DNA of 64,000 bases from Corbicula japonica (lineage: Eukaryota > Mollusca > Bivalvia > Venerida > Cyrenidae), in the NCBI GenBank assembly GCA_038501625.1, contig JAZAYU010001147.1, forward strand, positions 16,223-80,222. The letters run 5' to 3'. Every line of letters starts with the position of its first letter. The first letter of the stretch is position 1. The notes beneath the pieces were generated by a model. The model saw only the letters and a list, made by a program, of their open reading frames with translations, was not told where the DNA came from and did no database searches. Positions 1-40,000 of the stretch are shown here, in pieces. A program made the position numbers and the translations under genes.

Positions 1-52
1 GAACGGTTACTGAGAAAAACACAACTTTAACAAAAAACTTCACAAAATGTTG

Positions 53-90
53 ACGCCCGCCCGCCCAGCCGCCCGCCCGCCCAACGACAT
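53..90. repeat. CCCG-rich tract
   Basis: Repeated gcccgcccgccc units give four or more G-runs on the minus strand, downstream of gene 1 exon 20. G-quadruplex formation in the intron RNA is conceivable. Confidence 0.6.
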
Positions 91-177
91 ACCTCAATCT
101 AATAACCAGGATTTTTCTAAAGAAAACCTGGTTAAAAACTTGTCTGTCTGTTCTTTACAATTAAACACACGTCTTAC

Positions 178-29694
<29,517 letters not shown>

Positions 29695-29756
29695 GTTAAT
29701 TATTTGTGATATAATATAATGCTATTTAAACAGACAAACTGATGGCTTAATGATAC
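29695..29756. promoter_or_regulatory. 62-bp space between divergent start codons of genes 1 and 2
   Basis: This AT-rich stretch separates the two ATGs. Either the 5' UTRs overlap or one gene has an upstream non-coding exon. A possible acceptor, tttaaacag, at about 29725-29733 points toward gene 2. A shared bidirectional control region is inferred from spacing only; no TATA or initiator can be assigned with confidence. Confidence 0.5.
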
Positions 29757-29879
29757 ATGATGTCGGGCATGTCGACAGTGAATGTAGTGCACACAGAGTC
29801 TACAGTGTCCTCTGTCAGATCCAATGTGTCAACTGCCTCCTCCGGATACGTGATAATCTCTTCTCAAACCAAACAACGG
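29757..29879 (+). CDS. Gene 2 exon 1 (start codon)
   Basis: The exon encodes 41 residues beginning MMSGMSTVNV and ends exactly at a consensus gtaagt donor. A longer frame over the same bases (29750-30151) reads through the donor and into a MITE, and is rejected. Confidence 0.8.
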
Positions 29880-32800
29880 GTAAGTTAGTGTCCGGGATTG
29901 AAGGTTATGAAACAGATTGGAAACCAGTCTCAAATCTCAAGCATCTGATAAGCTTAAATGGCGACCAGTCGCCATTTCAGAGATGCTTGAAATTTGAGAC
30001 TGGTTTACATTCGAAGTTTTATAACCTTAGGACCAGGAGTCGGGCGTTGTGCTTGTGGTGCATCTATCCGCATATTGTGCTATACAGCCCAAATATTGCG
30101 ATAGAACTCTCGTATAGAAAAACATTCAGTTTTCGATTTCTTTTTTTCTGAATGTTAAATTATTAGGATTGTGTATATTTTTGGAAACAATTTTGGCAAA
30201 TCAATAATGATAAGCTACGTCTATTTACCCGATTGATTCAGTTTTGTTGTGCAGAGTAATGTACTCGTATTGATAGAACGCAACAGCAATTATTATAGAA
30301 ATTTCCGTGGAAATGTGGAACCATAGAATAATATGTTTTCTTTATATGTAAACTTATATGCAACTTTATATATTAACCTTAAAATATATTTATGAAAATG
30401 AACAAAGAACATTCACTAAAACCCGAAACTCGCCTACACTTTGGATAAGAAACAGTAAAGGACAAACGTACTTGATTATACGGTTGGATAGTTTGCAAAA
30501 ATAAAACTTTAATACCTGTAAGTAATCTTATTTTAAAGGGTTTTAAAATGTGAAATAACTTTTATTTGATGCTGATTTAAAATTTATTTCCATTCGATTT
30601 ACAATATTCATTTTCGAAAAAGTACTTAATGGGATTCCGGCGAGTTGATTTCTACAACAGAGTCCTTTATGTTGTTTCTTATCCAACAGTCTCCATCTTT
30701 TTCAGACAGGCATCAGAGATGTTTATATCCCAGAGCCGCCGCCGGACTACGATGATTCTCCTTTGCAGGTACTTGTTTCGTCAATGTGACGGTGTTTAGA
30801 ATCCCTGCCCACCCATAAGCTGATGCTTCGCCTTTAACATATCTAGGCTGAAAATATTGAACTCAAACCTCATATTTTTATCTTTTTTATCTTTTTTAAA
30901 CCTAGCAGTGTTGCAAATGCACAAAATCAAATTAAAAGTACGACGACCACATTAAAAAGCTTTGTTCGGGAAAAACAGCCTCTCAAACACAGCTCCCTCG
31001 TCAATCCCAGGACAGAAAAATAAAGAAAATACACACAAGAAAATTAAAGAATTTAATTTTCTGACAGTTCCGAAGGAATAAGCCAGTAAAATGAAAAAAA
31101 GCGGTTACAGCCAGAGAAACGTCCGTAGTGAAAGTACCGCGGACATTTTTGTTTTGGTAATTCTCAACCTACCAAAAAAAAAATAGTACAATTTAACATT
31201 AAACTACACGTATAGCTATCAAATCAAAATAACGGACTGAAATAAAATACAAGTAATACAACTTCAAATAGGTACATGATTTTAGCAACACGATCAATCT
31301 AAAAAAAAGCACAATGGATTCAAGCTAAATGGCAACCTCACAAGAAATTAATTACACTACTAATATAACCGGCACTATGAATAACAAGTACATGTAGGGT
31401 GACCAATAAGTAGCCACTTAAAGACGGTCAAACCAACAAACAATCAGAAAACAAAAGGCAAGCAAATCATTAATAACCAACAACAGACAACATAAATAAT
31501 AAATGAAAATTTACCGAGAAAAAAAGAAGATAGGTGACAGCCTTAAGTCGGATTATAGTGCTTTTCTTCTCAACCATCACCGAGCAATTAAGAAGAAAAT
31601 GTTGGACAACACATTAAAATTAACGTTCATACATTTCAAAAAGTGAAATATGCATATCAGCAATGAATACTTAGAAATATCTTGTTGCAATACTGATTTT
31701 AAAATACAGTTGTATTTTTAACTAAATCTATATAACAGCGATAAAACTTGCAAAACGTTTTTCATTATTTGTGTACCATAATCCTATTTCAAAAGTTATT
31801 TTATATCACTTAATATCTGCGTTTTTACAAATACCCTTTTCCTATGTAATACATAATAGTTTTATCTGCGATTAATGATAAATGTTAAGCTATGAAACTT
31901 CAGTGAATATATGTATCCCTGCCTCAGGAGTTCAGATGTCTTTCAGAGCATATGTATAATTGCACCCAGTTCAACCAATCATCGAAACCAATATGCTTTA
32001 CATTGGTATTTATATTAGTAGAAATATGTGAATTTTTATTCAACAGAATGACGACAGACCACAATCTAGAAAATTTTAATGATGAAATGCGAAATTAATG
32101 ACTAACAAGGGGATCTCTTAAAATTACAGAAAATCAGTGTTCAATGGTATAAAACTGAGCATGGAAACCAGTCTCAAATCTCAAGCATCTGATTGGCTGA
32201 AATGGCGACCAGTCGCCATTTCAGCCAATCAGATGCTTGAGATTTGAGACTGGTTTCCAATCTCAGCTTTATAACTTTCAACCCAGTCGCTTTCGAGTTG
32301 GCGTAATTCAATCAAGAAAATATTAATGATGATGCAAAGACGCTATCATTACACTTGCTTATTGGTCATTCATTTAAAAGCATAACAATATCGCACTATG
32401 TTAAGGGTCAATTCTTTTGTTTGCTCTTTATTTTCATATGATATTTCTTTGGTGTTGTTTATAGTTGTTACAGTGTAACGATTGTGTTTAAGGTTACTTA
32501 CCAAGATTCACCCAATTTTAAGAGCTTACCACACTCCTCCCAATCCTGTTCATCGATAAAAAGAAAATTATCAAAATCTCAATAGCGGCAAATGTCGTTA
32601 AATGAAACTTTGCACAAATGTATGTTATTAATGTATCTTTATTTTGCAGATGGTAAGACACGTTAGAATAGTAACGAAAAATAGCGAGATCTAAAATTTC
32701 CCTTAACTTCTATTTACATAAATTCACAAAAATTAAACAACACAAAACATCATTTTAAATGCCCACATGAGTAATATAATAGTGACAACAATTTATTGTG

Positions 32801-35800
32801 TCCTCGTGACTTACATATGCAAACTGAAATTCACTGATTTCTCTTTTAGTAGTTGAACGTTTTTTACAAAGTACACAACATTTTCTTGTCAGTAACATCG
32901 CACTGACGTGGGAATTTAAAATTACGTTTTGAATCGCTTAGTTTTTGTGAATTTATGTAAATAGTATTTTAAGAAATTATAAGGTCTAGCTTGTTTTCTT
33001 TACTATTCTAACGTTTCTTACTGTATGTAAAATAAAGATACATTTAGTAACATTCATTTGTGCAAAGTTTCATTGAACGGCATTTTGACATTATTGAGAT
33101 TTTGATCAAGCCCTTAACGCGGTTTTGTTTATGTATTGAAGGCAATTGTCAATTCTTCAACCGGGTTAACTCTTATTCTAGTCATTAACATGTATGCCCC
33201 CATTCAATGCCAATTTATTTCATAAATAAGTATATTAATTTTTTTTCTACATAAATATAAGACCTATTAATAAATGCTATTATTATGCATTTGAATTCCG
33301 TGAAGATATGTCAACTAATACAAACATCAGTATTGGATTGATCGAACATTTGCCTGGACAAGAGGCGACGAAGCATTTTTAAACGTAACCGACATATCGC
33401 GAGTTAAATTTTATGGAAAGCAGACGTGATGTCTTTGTTAAAAAAATCAAACCAAATTCTTATTCGTTTGTTGTTTTCTCCATTCAAAACATTTTTTCAT
33501 AATTATTTAATTTAATCATATTTTAATTTTTAAAATTTCTTTTACGGCTTCATCTATTATTTTTCAATGCCATTCAAAGAAAATGCCCTTAATTCTAAGT
33601 TACAGTGATGATACTGGTTGTCAGCGTTGCCACCAAAGACAAATTTTAATATTGAACAAAACATGTCAATTATGTAGTTACATGTATCATACTAGAATAT
33701 AAAATTGTAAAGGTATACCGCCTGTCCTGCATCTAGTTGAAAATGTGCATACAGTGTTATCTTGTTTACTCATCTTTCTGTTTTCTATGCGGATCTTTTA
33801 ATGCAGCGACAATAATAAAAAGCTAAAATTACATATGCGTATCAACTGATGTGGCTTTCAGCATGAGTGTGCATAAATATTTTCTTAACGAATAAATACA
33901 ACTACATTTCATGGAGACGTAAATAGTTTGTTTAATTCGGTGCATAACTTTTTTGCAAATTTTGGGCTATCCTATTAACAATTATTTAAGTATTATTTTA
34001 AAAAAAACATGATTACAGCAAATAAGATATTGCTTTTCTATAAAATCTCAATCCTAGTTGACGCCACACCAGATTAAAATCTAAACCTCTTTGCAGAGCG
34101 AATCTCAGTCTCCATTTAAGACACACCCACAACAAAATCCAGGAAGCGGATGTGAGAGCAGTGTACCATTGCTTGTTTATCACGTAAGTCTTATTCCGGT
34201 TAAAATTAATGTAACAGTTTTACAAAGTTGTAGATAAAACTATATCAAGTGAAAACAACACATAACACCAGTTCCAACTTACGTGGCGTTTAGCATGACG
34301 ATGCATTAACTGGATCCATCAGAATTTGTGTACAAAAAAGACGAGAAATAAATACAACTACGGAATGAACGTTGATGAAGATCCTGTAAAGAATAAGTGT
34401 GTATCCATGTTTATAGCAGATAAGATTCTAATATTCCTATGAAATGTCAATCTTAAGAAACGTTGTTCCAGATTACAATCTGGGGCTACTAAAGGTTAAT
34501 TGTTGTTGAGAGAAAGGATGCTAATTAACTGCTTAATTCATGTTTGTGTTTCCTCATTGCAGAGCGAACCTCAGTCTCCATTGAAGACACGCCCACAAGA
34601 AAGTCCAGAAAGCGGATTTGAGAGCAGGGTACCTTTGCTTGGTTCGCACGGAAACCTAATTGAGGTTAACATTAATATTACACTTTTACAGGCAAAGTTG
34701 TATTCAAAACTATATCAATTCAAAAAAACAAAAAACAAATATTGACGCCAGTTCATGTGGCATTTTTAACCTGTTTGTTAAGACTGTTTCTACATGAATT
34801 TCTGTTTGAATTCAGGCAAATGAAACATGTTTCGCAAAACAATTGTGACAAGAAGTTGTCAAGCGAGGCGAAAATGTGACAACTAGGTGTGAATTTGCGA
34901 TTTTACGATTGAATAATAACTTTCATCTTATGACATATCTGTATTGTTGCAAAGAAGCTTCAATAAGTTTGGTATTATAAAACACAATTTAGAGGTTTTG
35001 TTCGCATTAACTAGTATATACAACCAGTAAAACCAGATATGTTTGTTTTATTGTTACAAATTATTAATTTGAAACCCACAACCCATGAAGGATGGTCACA
35101 AATAAACAACAAATGTACAACCATATTTCCAGGGTTGCAGCTTGGTCGAGTTTCTTTTTACCTGCAAACCAGATATTTTTGTATTATTGTTACAAATTAT
35201 TAATTTGAAACCCACAACACATGAAGGATGGTCACAAATATACAACAAATGTACAACCATATTTCCAGGGTTGCAAAATGCTTACTTTCAGAGAGATGAA
35301 ACCAGGCAGAAAGAGACTATAATAAGAATAAACTCACAATCACATGATCTAAACATCGAGGTCAGTATTTATCATCTATAGAAATTATCTGTCGCAATTT
35401 TGCTGGGTTTTGTTTTTAAATAGTGAAAATAAAGAATTTGGACTTAACATTCTAACTTTCCGTAAGATATGCTAGAAAAAAATTATAATTTATTTTATAC
35501 CCATTGATGATCGTTAACAAGTCGGCGTGAGATTGTTTCATCAAAGAAATTGGTTCTAGGACAAAGACCGGAGATGACACGTGTATCCTGTTTGTTTGGC
35601 GCGATATTTTAAATTTATCGCATTTATTAATGTGCTTTTTCTGCATTAATGTTCATATGATGCTGAACAATGCATGCTACGTACAATGATGTGCTCCAAC
35701 AGTAATGTTCATTTTGAATGTAATAATTATTATAAACAACCTGGTTGTATATGTTTTGTTTTTATCATCAGATAGTCAGTAGCTGTTATTCCCCTAGCTC

Positions 35801-36315
35801 AGAAACGTCACAGAGACCGCTTATCTACGACGAAACAAAGGTAATTATAATTTTTTATCTATATATATTTGGTTATTTTGGGCTGTGGCAAAAGCTAAAA
35901 AGTATATTAATGTTTCTTGAAAACTTAAATGAGAACTTATAAGCTTGGTCGAGTTTCTTTTGTACCTGCAACCGTTTGTTGCTGATTTAATTCAATTAAC
36001 GTCAGCGAGTATACTTCCCATTTCACTTGACATTGTCTAAGCTACTTGTGTTCTATGTGAATCTGTTTTGTTGGAGTTAATTTGCTAAATCAACTTGTGG
36101 AGTTATTTCACTTAGACACCTTGTACTTGTTTTGTGATACGAGAACCTATTGGGGCAAGTGTGAGGTTGGTGCACCCTAGAACCTGGTTTAAACCCCCAG
36201 TGGCAAATCATTTTGCCACTTACCGTTCCAAGGCCGTATCCCCAAAGGTTCTCTTTTTCGTTAATTGTTTGTGGCGTCCTTTTTGAATTGTCATACTTAC
36301 ATGTATAACAAGCAT

Positions 36316-36381
<66 letters not shown>

Positions 36382-37895
36382 TTCTCGCTGCGTGGGGAGG
36401 CTTTGTTTTGCGAGTGTGGCGATTCCTAATATGCATATACTTCTTCTGTATGTGTTCGTTCATATGAGATCCTGAAGAAGCAAGTAAGAGGTTTATGCAC
36501 CATGTTTAAACATCCAGTGGAAAATTAGTTTGCAACTGACCGCTCCAAGGCAGTAACCCATCTTGTAGTCTTTTTTGTGCTTTTTTTGTTTGTGGTGTTT
36601 TAAAAAATTATTTCTGGTATATTATAAACTAATGCACATTTTCCCTTCCTTCTTTTTGGCTGTGTGGGGCGGAAACGTTGCTTTCTGAATTTCGCTTTTA
36701 ATTTATGCATTTTCCTTTTTTCAGAACATTAAGAAGCGAAAATGCAGAAAATTTTCAAAGGTATGTTTCTAACATTTATATTTGCACTTCTATATCGTAT
36801 AACGTGTCTACTATGCAGTTGATGCAACTTACTTAGAAGAAATGTGTTTGTTTGTTCGTTGATCTAAATGCTTGTATCCGAGTATATTAGCAATATTTAC
36901 TTAGACTAATGGTAAGCTAAGAAATGAGAGGTGTCTTGAAAATCTATGTAGACATGTTGCAGATCGCCTGCTGTTGGAACTGCAATCACTCCATTGCAAA
37001 TCACTTTTGAGATTTCTTGAAAAAGTAATACGATATTTTGACTTTAACATTTTAATTTAAACACTTTATAAAAATTTACTCTTTATTTCGAATTTTCGAG
37101 CTCGTGTTCTTCTTCAGGAAATATGCAGAACAATATGCTATTCAAAATGGACGTGAGATAAATAACACAATTTCTGTATATTTCCTGAAGAAGAACACGA
37201 GTTTGAACATTCGAAATAAAGAGTGATTTTTTTAGTGTATAACTGAGTTCCTTTATGGAAGATATTACGTTATTGTAATACTTTAATTTAAACATAGGTA
37301 ATCGCGATGTCAAAATGAAATGTTCGTTCGCATTTAATTTGACTTTTGGATATAGTAGTTGCCACATATTAATTACATTTTCACTCAGTCTGGGAATCGA
37401 ACTATTACGGCGAAATCGTCTGGACACATAACTCCGGTCACGCTACCAACATGCTTGCTGGGACAACCCAAAACAATGTTACTAGCTTTTCTAGATTACA
37501 TCCGTCGTGAAACAAGTTATTCAAACTTATATTAATCACGACTTGTAATGACTTCTTCCTCGGTTGAAAATACTACTCGCGCCAGTTGTGGGTTGTGGAA
37601 ACTGCAGAAGAATTTTATCCATGGTGGGTTTCGAACCCGCAGTCTCCGGGTCTGGAGTCCTAAGCTCTACCCACGCTGTTCTTCTATGTTACTATCAATA
37701 TTGCTAAGCGACCAAACACAGCTTTTTGGTGAATGTAGTGTTTGTGAATAAATAAAGCATGTCCTTTTTTATTTTCAGCGAGAGAAGATTCTGCTAGCTG
37801 TACTAATCATTGCGATTATTTTGGTTGTTGTATTGGTAATTATAGTGATAAACTTCACCGTTTGCATTGGAGATTTTACTAGTGCTTGCAAATAG
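29757..37895 (+). CDS. Small membrane-anchored PPxY protein, 8 exons, complete (221 aa)
   Basis: Exons: 29757-29879, 30706-30768, 34097-34183, 34563-34664, 35292-35360, 35772-35840, 36725-36760, 37779-37895. Every exon is a whole number of codons (phase 0 at all borders), with GT-AG sites throughout. Residues 1-41 are Ser/Thr/Val-rich without a signal peptide. Residues 53-56 form PPDY, a PPxY motif of the kind bound by WW domains such as those of NEDD4-type ligases. Two tandem Ser/Pro/Gln-rich repeats follow, then a basic juxtamembrane stretch (KKRKCRKFSKREK). A hydrophobic helix of about 23 residues (187-209) leads to a 12-residue tail with two Cys. This predicts a tail-anchored or type II protein with the long part in the cytosol. 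An NFT sequon sits at the membrane edge. I do not recognise an orthologue. Confidence 0.85.
29903..30026. mobile_element. Palindromic MITE D, copy in gene 2 intron 1
   Basis: Inverted arms of about 60 bp meet at 29966, with a few mismatches. It begins 23 bp after the donor of gene 2 exon 1. Confidence 0.75.
30706..30768 (+). CDS. Gene 2 exon 2, PPxY motif
   Basis: The exon encodes TGIRDVYIPEPPPDYDDSPL plus Q between a tttttcag acceptor and a gtactt donor. The PPDY tetrapeptide fits the WW-domain ligand consensus. Confidence 0.82.
31675..31790 (-). repeat. Penelope-like RT fragment in gene 2 intron
   Basis: The bases match the RT C-terminal stretch at about 12660-12780, including gataaaacttgcaaaa. 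A short repeat-B start precedes it. Confidence 0.5.
32145..32275. mobile_element. Palindromic MITE D, near-perfect copy
   Basis: Two 64-bp arms (ggtataaaactgagc through aatggcgac and its inverse) meet with almost no spacer around 32210. It has no coding capacity and lies in gene 2 intron 2. Confidence 0.85.
32565..33117. repeat. Long imperfect inverted repeat (~250-bp arms)
   Basis: 32565-32815 reads as the imperfect inverse of about 32866-33117, with matching blocks such as tgaaactttgcacaaatg, gtatctttattttgca and tttacataaattcacaaaaa. The loop is about 50 bp. It lies in gene 2 intron 2 and could form a long hairpin in the pre-mRNA. Confidence 0.7.
34097..34183 (+). CDS. Gene 2 exon 3 (tandem copy 1)
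   Basis: The exon encodes 29 residues starting SESQSPFKTHPQQNPGSG, with a tttgcag acceptor and a gtaagt donor. It is the diverged twin of exon 4. Confidence 0.82.
34563..34664 (+). CDS. Gene 2 exon 4 (tandem copy 2)
   Basis: The exon encodes 34 residues starting SEPQSPLKTRPQESPESG. It extends five residues beyond the twin because its donor lies further downstream (gttaac). Confidence 0.8.
35033..35276 (+). repeat. 136-bp tandem duplication before gene 2 exon 5
   Basis: ttgttacaaattattaattt through atttccagggttgca occurs at 35051 and again at 35187, nearly identical. Confidence 0.8.
35292..35360 (+). CDS. Gene 2 exon 5
   Basis: The exon encodes 23 residues starting RDETRQKETIIRI. The acceptor cttactttcag gives phase 0. 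An upstream AG at the end of a duplicated 136-bp block would give the wrong phase. Confidence 0.75.
35772..35840 (+). CDS. Gene 2 exon 6
   Basis: The exon encodes 23 residues including SSCYSPSSETSQRPLIYDE, phase 0 to 0, with an atcag acceptor and a gtaatt donor. Confidence 0.78.
36118..36445 (-). repeat. Repeat B copy expanded by a CT microsatellite
   Basis: Nearly full-length reverse copy with ggttggtgcaccctagaacc. A (CT)n tract at 36317-36378 replaces the purine-rich middle. It lies in gene 2 intron 6. Confidence 0.65.
36480..36700 (-). repeat. Second, more decayed repeat B copy
   Basis: It follows the previous copy directly and in the same orientation, with ccgctccaaggcagtaaccc and a ggctgtgtggggcgg block. 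Confidence 0.5.
36725..36760 (+). CDS. Gene 2 exon 7, basic juxtamembrane
   Basis: A 36-nt exon encodes NIKKRKCRKFSK with a ttttttcag acceptor and a gtatgt donor. The positive charge directly before the membrane helix fits the cytosolic side. Confidence 0.78.
37079..37226. mobile_element. Small foldback element in gene 2 intron 7
   Basis: Arms of about 53 bp (actctttatttcgaa, gctcgtgttcttcttcagga, aatatgcagaa and the inverse) flank a spacer of about 45 bp. It looks like another MITE family. Confidence 0.7.
37387..37455 (-). other. tRNA-like sequence, probable SINE head
   Basis: On the minus strand, a box-B-like agttcgattccca follows a tggtagcgtgaccgg box-A-like stretch. A normal cloverleaf is not obvious. 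A related stretch is at 19885-19950. Confidence 0.35.
37613..37682 (-). other. tRNA-like sequence with perfect box B
   Basis: The minus strand gives gggtagagcttaggactcc, then gcgggttcgaaacccacc, a clean T-arm. The anticodon arm is poor and the acceptor stem incomplete, so it is a tRNA relic or SINE head rather than a working tRNA gene. Confidence 0.4.
37779..37895 (+). CDS. Gene 2 exon 8, membrane anchor and stop
   Basis: The exon encodes the hydrophobic helix ILLAVLIIAIILVVVLVII and a short tail ending in TSACK followed by TAG. The acceptor is attttcag. A tail this short beyond a C-terminal helix is typical of tail-anchored proteins. Confidence 0.88.
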   Translation, partial: REKILLAVLIIAIILVVVLVIIVINFTVCIGDFTSACK

Positions 37896-38027
37896 CCTCT
37901 GTTAAGGCTGTGTTAATGAGCCAATAGAGTGATTTGAGAAAGACATGATTGTAAAACATTCCTGGTGGGATGCCACTATCAGGTCTTTGAATCTCCGTGA
38001 TAACCATGACAGCTATGTAAATTTGAA

Positions 38028-38033
38028 ATTAAA
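38028..38033 (+). promoter_or_regulatory. Candidate poly(A) signal of gene 2
   Basis: ATTAAA lies 133 bp after the stop codon. It is a common variant signal, but the region is AT-rich and the match may be chance. Confidence 0.3.
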
Positions 38034-38615
38034 GTATCTTAGTCTTAAAGACACCTGCACACTTTGTGAAAAAGATACATTTATTTCACATCAATCGTTG
38101 TGATATTATGATATTGTTTATCAATTAAACTTAAATTTTTATCATTTGTGAATATATTCTTTTACATGCATGAATGTGTTACTATTTGAATAATTCTATC
38201 TCAGCCTCAAAATATAAATCCTGACATGGTTTATCATTAAAATTTATTGATAACTTCAATAGACTTTAGGGATAGAGAAAATGGAAGCTATGCATGACAG
38301 TTATACTGTTTATCATCTACAAATTGCTTCAATTATTTTTTTCAATCATTTCTCTGGAATTGCTACAAGCCTAGCAGTCTACAACGTGGCCATATTCTCA
38401 CTCCACTGTGAAAAGAATATATATGTTTTTATGTCTGTTTTATTATGTTTGTGCAATTCTAAAATTTTAATTAAAGTTATGAACAAATAGCTGCATCTTT
38501 GTTAGTAACTATGGTCCACTGTTATTTCTTTAAAGTCATAAAAACTTGACTAGGACGGAAACTTAAACATGTGTACATGACGTACATAACAATTATTATT
38601 ACTATTTTTATTAAA

Positions 38616-38616
<1 letters not shown>

Positions 38617-38669
<53 letters not shown>

Positions 38670-38690
38670 GATTATATATTATTATTATAT

Positions 38691-38742
<52 letters not shown>
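38617..38742. repeat. (ATT)n and (GA)n microsatellites
   Basis: An ATT run to about 38668, a short AT-rich join, then a GA run of about 24 repeats from 38694. The Tyr/Arg-Glu frame is spurious. Confidence 0.95.
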
Positions 38743-38744
<2 letters not shown>

Positions 38745-39784
38745 AATATACCGATTGTAAAGTTGGTCTGTCTGTTTTCCGTTCTATGATTAACCTACAT
38801 ACATATTAGACAACGTTACATAAATATGCATGCACACAACCAGTAAATAATAAAACGGGACAGAAAGACTTTTTGATCGTGATAGAAAATAAATTATTAA
38901 ATTATTACACCGACAATAAACAATAACGATGTCCGTCATAACAAAAACTTGAATTAAGTTCTGCCGTTTTTAATGTACAGAGTAATATTCATAAAAATGA
39001 GAAGGATAAGTCGCGTGGTTCCGTTTTACTTTAGGGGGTTTGCTATTATGTTTTTAATAACTTTAAGTCGTGAGCAAATTATTTATTAATTACTTACATG
39101 TGTCCAGAAAAAGCAACAATAATCAAATTTTGGATCCTGGTTATTGTATCTGACATTATTTTAAGTACAGTACTAAATTGAATTTCTGTGTCTGTAAAAT
39201 TAGTAATTTGGCGCTGAATGTCAGCGTCTATAAAAGTAAGCCCAGCGTTAAATTAAGAAATACTGATAAATAATTCAGAATAAAGCTCATCAAAAGTGAA
39301 TAAATATAGTGAGGATGTTCTTGACAATTTATATTGTAAAAGAATTCTGACAGAGAAACGAAAGTTTGAATTCGCAACATAACTTCCGACCAATCACAGC
39401 ACAGTATGCTGGCAGGAAGAGAGCTCTTCTTAACAATAAGGTGTCTAATATTCAACATAGAATAATAAATAAATAACAAGCAAACGTGTATATATGGTAG
39501 CACGAAAATTTACAATAACACTGCATGTACGTTTAAAAGCGTCGGGAACATAGTATGGGTTTGGGAAAGAGAGGGACTCCTGGCAAGGGAAGATTGGGTA
39601 ATTGATGATGTTGTTGTTGGTTCTCTGAAATTGTGACCTATCTGGAAAGAATGAAACTAAGAAGGGAATCTCAGTTGTTTTCCGACTCTTACATATCTGA
39701 CATATAGCCCACTTTAGATCACGATGACATGAATAAATTAGAATCACATTGTGCATAAATTTTCTTTTAACATATTTTTCCAGT

Positions 39785-40000
39785 AACCATTATAAACTGT
39801 TTAATTCCTATCGCCTTGTCGCAACCAAAAAGTTGAGTAAACCGATCAACTGAAAAAAGACCGATCAGTTTTGCAGAGCAATGTAGTTAGCCATTCCTTC
39901 TCCAATTTACTGATTTGGTTTTTTTTACATAAAAACAATAACTGACGTTCCTTTTACTCTTCTTCAGTTTATAATAAAAGTCCACACGACACTGGTTTAG
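39785..40000 (-). repeat. Degenerate repeat C copy
   Basis: It matches in the cgcaaccaaa and gatcaactg blocks and in the overall order of the repeat C consensus. It is strongly diverged. Confidence 0.4.

Larger units (their letters stand above)
33846..34740 (+). repeat. Tandem segmental duplication carrying gene 2 exons 3 and 4
   Basis: Similarity between the two blocks extends beyond the exons. The upstream intron blocks (ggctttcagcatgag vs ggcgtttagcatgac; aaataaatacaacta in both) and the downstream blocks (gttgta...aaactatatcaa) also match, at a spacing of about 470 bp. Confidence 0.7.

Noticed and set aside
29750..30151. 133-residue plus-strand ORF
   Set aside because: It overlaps gene 2 exon 1 in the wrong frame, runs through its gtaagt donor and then translates palindromic MITE D.
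36077..36463. 128-residue ORF with an Arg-Glu polymer
   Set aside because: Translation of repeat B plus the (CT)n tract. The real Glu/Arg coil of gene 1 is spliced and non-periodic at DNA level.
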